From assembly GCF_900128925.1 (NCBI RefSeq), contig NZ_FQUJ01000003.1:330940-394939 (forward strand): 64,000 bases of DNA, given 5' to 3'. The notes beneath the pieces are model-generated. The model did not search any database. It saw only the letters and a list, made by a program, of their open reading frames with translations, and was not told the origin of the DNA. Shown here piece after piece: positions 32,041-44,533 of this stretch. The stretch is from Modicisalibacter ilicicola DSM 19980. GTDB lineage: Bacteria > Pseudomonadota > Gammaproteobacteria > Pseudomonadales > Halomonadaceae. A program made the position numbers and the translations under genes. How positions within the stretch are numbered: the stretch's first letter is position 1; each line of letters starts with the position of its first letter.

Positions 32041-32068
32041 ATCCTACACGGCCAGCGTGCGTTGGCAA
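32041..32068 (-). promoter_or_regulatory. Probable promoter of the DAHP synthase leader transcript
   Basis: On the minus strand TTGCCA (32063-32068) and TAGGAT (32041-32046) are 16 bp apart. They place the transcription start about 10-20 bases before the leader peptide ATG at 32017, a spacing suited to an attenuator. Confidence 0.55.
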
Positions 32069-32071
32069 CCG

Positions 32072-32197
32072 TCACTCGAAATATTGTACCCAGACAATGG
32101 TCGCGGGCAGTGCGCTCATGCCCACCACTACCACCAGTCCCAGGAAGAGTGCCATGAAGCCGCTTTTATCCTTGAAGTTGGGATCGTATTCCGCCAT
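32072..32197 (-). CDS. 41-aa single-pass membrane protein, unknown function
   Basis: The frame starts with ATG at 32197, 9 bases after GAAGGAGAC, and encodes 41 residues. A charged N-terminus (M-A-E-Y-D-P-N-F-K-D-K) is followed by one hydrophobic helix from about residue 14 to 36 and the tail V-Q-Y-F-E. It lies 47 bp after the flavin reductase gene on the same strand and is probably read with it. The strong ribosome site and clean membrane segment support a real small protein. I do not recognise its family. It resembles small accessory subunits of membrane complexes only in general form. Confidence 0.6.
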   Translation of the reverse strand: MAEYDPNFKDKSGFMALFLGLVVVVGMSALPATIVWVQYFE

Positions 32198-32244
32198 GCA
32201 TTCGTCTCCTTCGAATCAAATCAGGGGACACTCATCTTAGCGCG

Positions 32245-32994
32245 TCACGGGTGGGGTGACGACTCCCGGGGTGCGTAGGTGAAGACATCGGAAAATACCC
32301 GCTCGGGATTCAACCCCAAGGGCTTCAGGGTATCGATACAGGCATAGACCATGCCCGGGGAGCCGGACAGATAGACATCGTACGCCGAGACGTTCTCGAG
32401 ATTCGCCGCCAGGACCTCGTCGATGCGTCCCTGATGCCCTGTCACCCGCTCGCTGTCGAACCCCGGCTCGAGCGGCGTCTCGGCCACCGCATGGAAGCTG
32501 AAGTTCGCATGGGTCTCGGCCCAGGTTCGTGCAAGGCTCTCGAGATAGAAGTCCCGGCGCTCGCGCACCGCCCACCAGAACGACACGGGCAGCGCCTGGT
32601 CAGCGGCGAGGGCGGCTTCCAGCAAGGCCTTCATCTGCGCGAAGCCCGTGCCCGCGGCGATCAGCAGCAGCGGGCGCGAGCTGTCGGGGTCCAGACGGCA
32701 TTCGCCACCGGGCAAGCGCACCGTCAGTACTCCAGAATCGAGAATCAGCTCCCGCAGCCGCTGGGAATTCTCGTGCTCCGGCCAATGCTGGATGTGCAGC
32801 TCGATGGTCCCATCGCCACGATGGGCGTTGGCGATGGAAAAGGGCACCCAGATATCCTCCTCGAGCTTGAGTTCCAGGTACTGCCCGGGGGCATGGGCCA
32901 TCGCTTCCGCGCGGCCCTCGAGATGCACGCGAAAGACATCGGGTGTCAGATCCTCCACCGCGCTCACGTGACAGGTCAGAGTCCTTGCCGTCAT
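32245..32994 (-). CDS. fre: NAD(P)H-flavin reductase (Fre-like)
   Basis: This is a 249-aa member of the ferredoxin-NADP reductase superfamily. The flavin-binding domain has P-G-Q-Y-L-E-L and V-P-F-S-I-A-N, where the usual arginine of R-P-F-S is valine. The NAD(P)-binding domain has I-A-A-G-T-G-F-A-Q-M-K and L-S-G-S-P-G-M-V. There is no 2Fe-2S domain, so it fits free-flavin reductases such as Fre. The ATG at 32994 follows GAGGAC and gives the Fre-like N-terminus. It lies 28 bp after ubiD. UbiD depends on prenylated FMN made from reduced FMN, so the pairing could supply reduced flavin; this is an inference. Confidence 0.85.
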   Translation of the reverse strand: MTARTLTCHVSAVEDLTPDVFRVHLEGRAEAMAHAPGQYLELKLEEDIWVPFSIANAHRGDGTIELHIQHWPEHENSQRLRELILDSGVLTVRLPGGECRLDPDSSRPLLLIAAGTGFAQMKALLEAALAADQALPVSFWWAVRERRDFYLESLARTWAETHANFSFHAVAETPLEPGFDSERVTGHQGRIDEVLAANLENVSAYDVYLSGSPGMVYACIDTLKPLGLNPERVFSDVFTYAPRESSPHP

Positions 32995-33022
32995 GCTGTC
33001 CTCATTGTGTTGTCGAAGCGAT

Positions 33023-34510
33023 TCATCGATCCATCGCGCCGGGCAGGACGATGCCCAGCTCTTCCCAGCGCGCATCGACGCGTGCCTTGATCTCGGCATC
33101 CATGCCGATCGGCACTCCCCATTCGCGATCGGTCTCGCCAGGCCACTTGGCGGTGGCATCCAGTCCCATCTTCGAGCCCAGCCCCGCCACCGGCGAGGCG
33201 AAATCGAGATAATCGATCGGCGTGTTCTCCACCATCACCGTATCCCGTGCCGGGTCCATGCGCGTGGTAATGGCCCAGATCACATCCTCCCAGTGGCGCG
33301 CATCGACATCGTCATCGAGCACGATCACGAACTTGGTGTACATGAACTGGCGCAGGAAACTCCATACGCCCATCATCACCCGCTTGGCATGGCCTGGGTA
33401 CTGCTTCTTCATGGTGACCACCGCCATGCGGTAGGAGCAGCCCTCCGGGGGAAGGTAGAAGTCGACGATCTCGGGAAACTGCTTGCGCAGGATCGGCACG
33501 AAGACCTCGTTGAGTGCGAGCCCGAGGATGGCCGGCTCGTCCGGCGGGCGGCCGGTATAGGTCGAATGATAGATCGGATCGCGCCGATGGGTGATGCGCT
33601 CGACGGTGAATACCGGGAAGGTCTCGACTTCATTGTAGTAGCCGGTATGGTCGCCAAACGGCCCCTCTGGCGCGGTGTCGTCGGGATGGATGAAGCCCTC
33701 GAGGACGATCTCGCTGGAGGCCGGCACCTCGAGGTCCGCGTGCCCGCACTTGACCAGTTCGGTGCGCGACCCGCGCAGCAACCCGGCAAAGGCGTATTCC
33801 GACAGGGTGTCCGGCACCGGGGTGACCGCACCGAGGATGGTCGCCGGATCGGCGCCCAGTGCCACCGCCACCGGGAAGGGTTCGCCGGGATGGGCCTCGC
33901 CCCACTCCTTGAAGTCCAGCGCGCCACCGCGATGCGACAGCCAGCGCATGATCAGGCGATTCTTGGTCAGCTTCTGCTGCCGGTAGATCCCCAGGTTCTG
34001 GCGCTCCTTGTGGGGCCCCTTGGTCACCACCAGGGCCCAGGTCACCAGCGGGGCCACGTCGCCGGGCCAGCAGTGCTGGATGGGGATGCGATCGAGATCG
34101 ACCGCGTCGCCCTCGAGCACCACCTCCTGTACCGGGGCACGTTTGAGCGTCTTGGGCCCCATGCTCATCACCTGGCGAAAGACCGGCAACTTGTCGAGGG
34201 CGTCACGGAAGCCCTTGGGGGGTTCCGGCTCCTTGAGGAAGGCCAGCAACTCCCCCACCTCGCGCAGGGCCGTCACCGACTCCTGGCCCATGCCCAGCGC
34301 GACCCGCTTCGGCGTGCCGAACAGGTTGCCGAGCACCGGCATGGCATGGCCCTTGACGTTCTCGAACAGCAGCGCCGGACCGCCGGCACGCAGGGTACGA
34401 TCGCAGATCTCGGTGATTTCCAGGTAGGGATCCACCTCGGCGGTCACGCGCGTGAGCTCGCCGTTCTTTTCCAGCCCCGCGATGAATTCGCGTAAATCCT
34501 TGTATTTCAT
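33023..34510 (-). CDS. ubiD: 4-hydroxy-3-polyprenylbenzoate decarboxylase UbiD
   Basis: UbiD removes the carboxyl group from the ubiquinone precursor using prenylated FMN. The 495-aa protein aligns by eye with E. coli UbiD nearly throughout: [26 protein letters not shown] and [10 protein letters not shown] (cofactor site), [12 protein letters not shown] and K-M-G-L-D-A-T. The conserved E-x-x-x-R-x-x-E-x-x-x-E-type catalytic residues fall within matched segments. The start at 34510 (M-K-Y-K-D-L-R) agrees with the family. The order ubiD-rho-trx with divergent ppx matches Pseudomonas. Confidence 0.97.
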   Translation of the reverse strand: MKYKDLREFIAGLEKNGELTRVTAEVDPYLEITEICDRTLRAGGPALLFENVKGHAMPVLGNLFGTPKRVALGMGQESVTALREVGELLAFLKEPEPPKGFRDALDKLPVFRQVMSMGPKTLKRAPVQEVVLEGDAVDLDRIPIQHCWPGDVAPLVTWALVVTKGPHKERQNLGIYRQQKLTKNRLIMRWLSHRGGALDFKEWGEAHPGEPFPVAVALGADPATILGAVTPVPDTLSEYAFAGLLRGSRTELVKCGHADLEVPASSEIVLEGFIHPDDTAPEGPFGDHTGYYNEVETFPVFTVERITHRRDPIYHSTYTGRPPDEPAILGLALNEVFVPILRKQFPEIVDFYLPPEGCSYRMAVVTMKKQYPGHAKRVMMGVWSFLRQFMYTKFVIVLDDDVDARHWEDVIWAITTRMDPARDTVMVENTPIDYLDFASPVAGLGSKMGLDATAKWPGETDREWGVPIGMDAEIKARVDARWEELGIVLPGAMDR

Positions 34511-34533
34511 GCGATTACCATCTCCCGAACGAC

Positions 34534-34564
34534 AGAAGGGGCAGCATAGCATGCCGCCCCTTCT
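34534..34564. terminator. Hairpin between ubiD and the repeat region downstream of rho
   Basis: AGAAGGGGC and GCCCCTTCT form a 9-bp stem around a 13-base loop, starting 24 bp upstream of the ubiD start. The T content after it is weak on both strands (TTTC on plus, TGTC on minus). It could be a leaky terminator for rho transcripts or a structure in the ubiD leader. Confidence 0.45.
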
Positions 34565-34604
34565 TTCAATGCCTGGCCTGGTGCTATAGCTACGCGGCTT
34601 TTCC

Positions 34605-34695
34605 GAGGCCAGGTCTTTGCGAAGGCGCTGTAAACCCCTCCCTGGGCGCTACCTTTTCCATCCATGGAAAAGGACCTTCGCGCCGACCTGGCCTC
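34605..34695. repeat. Nested inverted-repeat element
   Basis: Three nested complementary pairs are visible. The outer GAGGCCAGGTC (34605-34615) pairs with GACCTGGCCTC (34685-34695). The middle GCGAAGG (34619-34625) pairs with CCTTCGC (34675-34681). The inner CCTTTTCCA (34652-34660) pairs with TGGAAAAGG (34665-34673). There is no coding frame with a ribosome site. Form and setting suggest a multicopy intergenic palindromic element, but only one copy is in this window. Confidence 0.6.
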
Positions 34696-34746
34696 GGCGC
34701 CGCTCGCGCTGGAGTTCTTCAGAGAAGACGTTGAGAGCTGGCCGTT

Positions 34747-34853
34747 GCGAGCGAAGACGAGACAAGGCGGAAAACGGCGCGAGCACGGAGTTTACTTTAG
34801 TAAATGAGTAGCTTAAGCCGTTTTCCAACGCCGTATCGTCGAGCGCAGCAGGG
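34747..34853. repeat. Structured intergenic repeat, copy 1 (after rho)
   Basis: The core stem is GGAAAACGGC (34769-34778) with GCCGTTTTCC (34817-34826). It encloses a hairpin TTTAC-TTTA-GTAAA (34791-34804) inside the conserved GGAGTTTA...TAAATGAG. The flanks GCGAGCG, AGACAAGGC, AACGC and CGCAGCAGG are shared with copy 2 at 39787-39895. It ends 6 bp from the rho stop codon. The stem sequence differs between copies but stays complementary. Confidence 0.85.
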
Positions 34854-34858
34854 CAGAA

Positions 34859-36118
<1,260 letters not shown>

Positions 36119-36500
36119 CGGTTTGTTCAGAAGTTGCTCTTGTCAGCGTGGCGGCGTGCGCCGGAATAGGACAGGAGGCGGTGTCGATGCGCCGCGCAAT
36201 GCGTTCAGAGGCCCGAGGGTTTCCGCTCGCCGGATAGGCTCATCTGATGGCGGCTCCAGCGGAGACCATGATCGCTATCGGCATCGAGGGAGGTGCTGTT
36301 CTTGTTGCCTGATGTCATTCAACCGTTGTCGATCGAGGCGATCGATCGCAGGGTGAATCAGTGGGCTACTGACGACTTGGAAATTGATCGCGTAACGATC
36401 GGAAAGTATTCGGAACAGGCGAACGACTCGATGTTAGTGAAGCCCGCCGTCAAACGCAAGCCCTGTCGTCAACGCGACATGACTCGAATTGCAGGGTGGA
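36119..36500. other. 382-bp noncoding gap: probable rho leader
   Basis: No frame with a credible ribosome site was found on either strand. On the minus strand the region contains scattered TTGAC-like boxes but no convincing spaced promoter, and no T-tailed terminator. Its length and position upstream of rho fit an autoregulatory leader, as in enteric rho. Confidence 0.4.
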
Positions 36501-36827
36501 TCAGGGGGCAGCGAGGAGGAAGGTCTCGAGCTGCACCTCGTCGATGGCGCCGACCCGCGAGGCTTCGAGGTCCCCGTCGACGAACAGCAGCAGCGTGGGC
36601 ATGCCGCGTACGTTGTATTTCAAGGCCGCCTCGGGATAGCGGTCGGTATCGACGAGATAACCACGACACTGCATCCCGGGGCGTTCCAGAACCCGCTCCA
36701 GGCGTGACATCAACGTCTGGCAGGGCACGCACCAGGCGGCGGTGAAGACCACCAGGACAGCACCGGGCAGTGCGAGCACCTCTTCCAGGGCGGTATCGGA
36801 GAGCCATTTCACGGCTTTTTCGGCCAT
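36501..36827 (-). CDS. Thioredoxin-like protein with WCVPC active site
   Basis: A 108-aa thioredoxin-fold protein in the trxA position upstream of rho. The redox motif reads W-C-V-P-C (Cys33, Cys36) rather than W-C-G-P-C. The conserved buried aspartate of thioredoxin (V-D-F) is replaced by Val27, and the usual Trp before Ala is Thr29. The cis-proline loop is kept as G-M-P-T. The start at 36827 has GAGGAAG upstream; a longer in-frame opening is non-homologous. It probably acts as a disulfide reductase with altered redox properties, so I do not call it trxA outright. Confidence 0.85.
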   Translation of the reverse strand: MAEKAVKWLSDTALEEVLALPGAVLVVFTAAWCVPCQTLMSRLERVLERPGMQCRGYLVDTDRYPEAALKYNVRGMPTLLLFVDGDLEASRVGAIDEVQLETFLLAAP

Positions 36828-36942
36828 CGTCTTCCTCGGCTTGACACATCCATTGCAGCGTCCATTGGACGATGCCCGGGCGCGATTGACAAGCTCTGCG
36901 GGGCCCAGCACCCTTGCAGCATCATCAACACAGGGACAGCGC

Positions 36943-38472
36943 ATGAGCAGGATGCCGCATGCCGATGCACCGGAACCCCGCCGCCTCGCGGCCATCGACC
37001 TGGGCTCCAACAGCTTTCATCTGCTGGTCGCCAACTATCAGCATGACCAGCTGCAGGTGGTCGCCAAGCTCGGCGAGAAGGTGCAATTGGCCGCCGGCCT
37101 CGATGACGATGGCGTCCTGAACGAAGCTGCCATGCAGCGGGCCCTGGCTTGCCTCGCGCAATTCGCCTCCTTCATCGAGGGCATACCCTCGCCCCATCTG
37201 CGCATCGTGGGTACCAACGCCCTGCGCGACGCCTGCAATAGCCGTGAACTGATCGAGCGGGCCGAGGCGCTGCTGGGCCACGAGATCGAGATCATTGCCG
37301 GCCGCGAAGAGGCGCGCCTCATCTATCTGGGAGCGGCCCACGCCCTGGCCGACGTGCACGGCAAGCGCCTGATCGTGGATATCGGCGGCGGCTCGACGGA
37401 GTTCATCATCGGCGAGCGTTTCGAACCCCTGGCCCTGGAAAGCCTGCACATGGGCTGTGTCGCCTACACGAGGCGCTTCTTCGCCGACGGCGAACTCTCG
37501 GAAAAGCGCTTTCGTCGGGCCGAACTGGCCGCCCTTTCCGAACTGGCCAACATTCGCCGTCCTTATCGGGAGCTGGGCTGGGCCGACCCGGTCGGCTCGA
37601 GCGGCACCATCAAGGCGGTCGCATCGATCCTTGCCGCCAGCGGCGACGGCCCCGAAGGGCTGATTCGACTGGAAGGGTTGCACGCCCTGCGCGACCGGGT
37701 CATCGGCTTCAAGCGGCTCGACAAGGTGGCCATGGAGGGGCTGAAGGAGGATCGCGCCAAGGTCTTCCCGGCCGGGCTCGCGATCCTCTGTGCGGTCTTC
37801 GAGGCCTTCGACCTGACGCACATGCGCTACTCGGATGGCGCCCTGCGCGAGGGGGTCCTCTACGACCTGGCGGGGCGCAATACCGCCGAGGACTCTCGCC
37901 TGAAGACCTTGAACGGCCTGTGCCGTCGCTACGGCATCGAGATGCGCCAGGCCGACAACGTTGCCGGCAGCGCCGCGGCCGCCTTCGACCAGGTACGCGA
38001 GGCCTGGCAGCTTGGCAGCGAACAGCGCCAGTTCCTGATCTGGGCCGCCAAGCTCCATGAACTGGGGCTGGCCGTCTCGCACAGCAAGTTTCATCGCCAC
38101 GGCGCCTACCTGCTGGAGAACTCCGACCTGCCGGGCTTCTCGCGTCCCGAGCAGCAGGCGCTGGCCTTTTTGGTGCTGGCCCACCGGCGCAAGTTTCCCC
38201 TGGCAGCCCTCGAGGCGCAGCCGCGTGGGGCGAGACTGCGCTACGGCCGGCTGGCACGACTGCTGCGCCTGGCCGTGATCCTCAACCATTCACGGCCTGA
38301 AGGGCCCATCCAGGATTTCACCCTGAGCGCCGAGGGGGACACATTGGACCTCGTGCTTTCCGATACGCTGGCGGAGCGGGCGCTGCTGCTCAACGACCTC
38401 CGGCAGGAGAGCCGCTACCAGCAGGCTGCGGGGTTCACCCTGCGTGTCGATCAGGCCATGGCCGAGACCTGA
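36943..38472 (+). CDS. ppx: Exopolyphosphatase (Ppx/GppA family)
   Basis: Ppx releases phosphate from the ends of polyphosphate chains. The 509-aa protein has the ASKHA phosphate-binding segments A-I-D-L-G-S-N-S-F-H-L-L and V-D-I-G-G-G-S-T-E-F, a second-domain G-S-S-G-T-I-K-A, and an HD-like C-terminal half (L-H-E-L-G-L-A-V-S-H). The length favours Ppx (about 510 aa) over GppA. The start at 36943 follows AGGGA, though M-P-H-A three codons later is possible. It is divergent from the trx-rho genes and complements ppk at 27749. Its 3' end overlaps tilS by 22 bp. Confidence 0.94.
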   Translation: MSRMPHADAPEPRRLAAIDLGSNSFHLLVANYQHDQLQVVAKLGEKVQLAAGLDDDGVLNEAAMQRALACLAQFASFIEGIPSPHLRIVGTNALRDACNSRELIERAEALLGHEIEIIAGREEARLIYLGAAHALADVHGKRLIVDIGGGSTEFIIGERFEPLALESLHMGCVAYTRRFFADGELSEKRFRRAELAALSELANIRRPYRELGWADPVGSSGTIKAVASILAASGDGPEGLIRLEGLHALRDRVIGFKRLDKVAMEGLKEDRAKVFPAGLAILCAVFEAFDLTHMRYSDGALREGVLYDLAGRNTAEDSRLKTLNGLCRRYGIEMRQADNVAGSAAAAFDQVREAWQLGSEQRQFLIWAAKLHELGLAVSHSKFHRHGAYLLENSDLPGFSRPEQQALAFLVLAHRRKFPLAALEAQPRGARLRYGRLARLLRLAVILNHSRPEGPIQDFTLSAEGDTLDLVLSDTLAERALLLNDLRQESRYQQAAGFTLRVDQAMAET

Positions 38473-39725
38473 TCGCTCTGTACCCACCCCGGGGCCACGG
38501 CGACGCCCAGCACCGCCACGAGCTCGTTTTCCTGCCAGGCCAGCAGTTGCCGGGAACGCCGCCAGGGCGGGATTCCCGCTTCCTGAAGCAGTCGCTTGAC
38601 GTCCCGGCGCCCGCGTCCGGCCACGTGCATCCGCTCGCCGCCGCGACGCAGGGTCAGCCGCAAGGCGATCCCGCTCCTGCCGTCGCCGGGCATCAGGCCG
38701 TGTTCGATGCGCCCCGCCGGCGTCATCAGGCCAGGCCGGCCGTCCCATTCGCATTGCCACTCCGTCGGTGGCTCGACCTCCGGCGATTGCAGATACAGCC
38801 CGCCGCGCCAGCACCGCGCCTCGGCGCCGGACCAGACGACCGCCACCCGGGCATCGCCCCGGGCGTCGAGCTGCGATAGCAGGGCCTGCAGGCGCGCCAG
38901 CGGTGGCGGTGGCAACCCCAGACACTGGCAGGCATGGCGAATCAGCAGCCGTTGACGGGATTCGCAGAGCTGCCGGAGCGAGACCAGGCGCAGACGGCCC
39001 GGCTCCCCCCCTGCCGCCACGAGATCGAGGGCCGCCAGCTCGTCGAGCAACTGGTCGGCCTCTCCGGCGAGACGGGCGCTTCGGGCAAGCGAGCGTGCAG
39101 CCTCGGGCCAGCGTTCGGCCAGCAGCGGCATGACCTCCTGGCGCAGGAAGTTGCGGTCGAGCGCGGTATCCGCATTGCTCGGATCCTCGATCCAGTCGAC
39201 ACCCTGTCTGCTAGCCTCATGCTCGAGATCGCGACGTGTGCAGGCAAGCAGTGGGCGCACCAGATGCCTGCCTCGCCACTCCCGGCGCGGCGGCATGCCC
39301 GCCAGCCCGCGCACGCCGCTGCCCCGCAAGCCCGCCAGCAGCAGTGTCTCGGCCTGGTCGTCGGCATGCTGTGCCAGCCAGAGCGTCTCGCCGCGCCTCA
39401 CCCGCCGCAGGAACGCCGCGTAGCGCGCCTCCCGGGCCGCCGCCTCGAGTCCCTGCCCCCTAGGCTCGACCCGTACCTGCTCGACGTAGAACGGCACCCC
39501 GAGTCGCGAACAGAGGACACGACAGTGATTCTCGAAATCCGCGGCGGCGGGTTGCAAGGCATGATTCACGTGAAGGGCATAGAGGGGGCGGGCACGCCGG
39601 CGAGCGGCACACACCGCCAGGGTCAGCAGCAGGCAGGAATCCAGCCCGCCGGATAGAGCGATCCATACGGGCCTATCAGGGGGCTTCGTTGCCAAGGCAT
39701 CATCGATCAGCGTCTGGAGCGACAT
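38451..39725 (-). CDS. tilS: tRNA(Ile)-lysidine synthetase
   Basis: TilS converts the wobble cytidine of the AUA-reading tRNA-Ile to lysidine. The 424-aa protein has the PP-loop S-G-G-L-D-S at 25-30, the H-V-N-H segment and the Q-H-A-D-D-Q-A-E-T-L-L metal/ATP region. The C-terminal substrate-binding domains follow. The ATG at 39725 sits 8 bases after AGGAGAG; the upstream in-frame start lacks a site. Its last 22 bp run into ppx on the other strand. The order accA-tilS is the usual gammaproteobacterial one. Confidence 0.95.
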   Translation of the reverse strand: MSLQTLIDDALATKPPDRPVWIALSGGLDSCLLLTLAVCAARRRARPLYALHVNHALQPAAADFENHCRVLCSRLGVPFYVEQVRVEPRGQGLEAAAREARYAAFLRRVRRGETLWLAQHADDQAETLLLAGLRGSGVRGLAGMPPRREWRGRHLVRPLLACTRRDLEHEASRQGVDWIEDPSNADTALDRNFLRQEVMPLLAERWPEAARSLARSARLAGEADQLLDELAALDLVAAGGEPGRLRLVSLRQLCESRQRLLIRHACQCLGLPPPPLARLQALLSQLDARGDARVAVVWSGAEARCWRGGLYLQSPEVEPPTEWQCEWDGRPGLMTPAGRIEHGLMPGDGRSGIALRLTLRRGGERMHVAGRGRRDVKRLLQEAGIPPWRRSRQLLAWQENELVAVLGVAVAPGWVQSDQVSAMA

Positions 39726-39786
39726 GGCTGGGCTCTCCTGAGCTATCGGATCCCCGAGCAAATGGCCTGATCGAAATAGCGGCGTC

Positions 39787-39895
39787 GCGAGCGCGGCCAA
39801 GACAAGGCGAAAAAGACCGACAGAGCGGAGTTTATATGCGCATAAATGAGCATCTAGAGGTCTTTTTCAACGCTGGATTTGGCGATCGCAGCAGG
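39787..39895. repeat. Structured intergenic repeat, copy 2 (after accA)
   Basis: The core stem is GAAAAAGACC (39809-39818) with GGTCTTTTTC (39859-39868). It encloses TTTAT-ATGCGC-ATAAA (39831-39846) inside the conserved GCGGAGTTTA...ATAAATGAGCA. The flanks GCGAGCG, AAGACAAGGC, CAACGC and CGCAGCAGG match copy 1 at 34747-34853. It lies 10 bp from the accA stop codon in the same orientation as copy 1 relative to rho. Confidence 0.85.
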
Positions 39896-39905
39896 CGCCA
39901 TACGA

Positions 39906-40859
39906 TCAGGCTGGCGCGCCATAGCTCATCAGACGTTCGTAACGCCGTTCAAGCAGTTCCTCGGTCGCCATTCCCTGCAACCGCTCCAGACTCGCCAGGA
40001 GCCCTTCCTTGATTCGATCGGCGGTGATCTGCGGGAAACGATGGGCGCCGCCCAGCGGCTCCTCGACAAGGGTATCGACGAAGCCCAGCTCCTTGAGGCG
40101 CTCGGCGGTGATACCCATGGCATGAGCCGCCTCGGAGGCCTTCTCGGCGCTCTTCCAGAGGATCGAGGCGCAGCCTTCCGGCGAGATCACCGAATAGGTC
40201 GAGTACTGCAGCATCATCAGCTCGTCGCACACGCCGATGGCGAGCGCCCCGCCGGAACCGCCCTCGCCGACCACGGTGGAAACGATGGGGGTCTTCAGCC
40301 GCGACATGACCGCAAGATTGTAGGCGATAGCCTCGGACTGGCCGCGTTCCTCGGCGTCGATCCCGGGATAGGCCCCGGGGGTATCGATGAAGGTGAGCAC
40401 CGGCATCTTGAAACGCTCGGCCATCTCCATGAGGCGACAGGCCTTGCGATACCCTTCGGGGCGCGGCATGCCGAAGTTGCGCCGCACCTTGTCGCGGACG
40501 TCGCGCCCCTTCTGGTGGCCGATGACCATCACCGGCCGGTCGTCCAGACGGGCGACGCCGCCGACGATGGCGGCATCGTCGGCGAAATGACGGTCACCGT
40601 GCAACTCGTCGAAGTCGTTGAAGATGGTTTCCAGATAGTCGAGGGTGTAGGGGCGCTGGGGGTGGCGCGACAGCTGCGACACCTGCCAGGCCGTCAAGTC
40701 ACGAAAGATCGACTCGGTGAGCTTCTTGCTCTTCTCCTCGAGCCTGTCGATTTCGTCACTGATGTTGATCTTGCTGTCGTTACCGACCAGCCGCAGTTCC
40801 TCTATCTTTGCCTGCAACTCGGCGATCGGCTGTTCGAAATCGAGATAATTGGGATTCAT
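39906..40859 (-). CDS. accA: Acetyl-CoA carboxylase carboxyltransferase subunit alpha
   Basis: AccA forms with AccD the carboxyltransferase that makes malonyl-CoA, the first step of fatty-acid synthesis. The 317-aa protein shows the N-terminal coiled coil, [17 protein letters not shown] and [12 protein letters not shown], typical of the family. Length is within two residues of E. coli. It follows dnaE with a 120-bp gap and is followed by the structured repeat and tilS. Confidence 0.98.
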   Translation of the reverse strand: MNPNYLDFEQPIAELQAKIEELRLVGNDSKINISDEIDRLEEKSKKLTESIFRDLTAWQVSQLSRHPQRPYTLDYLETIFNDFDELHGDRHFADDAAIVGGVARLDDRPVMVIGHQKGRDVRDKVRRNFGMPRPEGYRKACRLMEMAERFKMPVLTFIDTPGAYPGIDAEERGQSEAIAYNLAVMSRLKTPIVSTVVGEGGSGGALAIGVCDELMMLQYSTYSVISPEGCASILWKSAEKASEAAHAMGITAERLKELGFVDTLVEEPLGGAHRFPQITADRIKEGLLASLERLQGMATEELLERRYERLMSYGAPA

Positions 40860-40979
40860 GGCGTATCTGCTTGTTGAAATAGGCAGCTTGAAGCTGTCGG
40901 CCCTAAGAACCTGCTCCTGATCTGCAGCGCATTATCGCACCTTGACTCGCTCACGCAAGACGCGGGAAAGAGACGGGCA

Positions 40980-44483
<3,504 letters not shown>

Positions 44484-44533
44484 GATCGGGCTCGTTGAAC
44501 ACTGAGATGAATAGGCACGGGCCGGGGCAGCAC

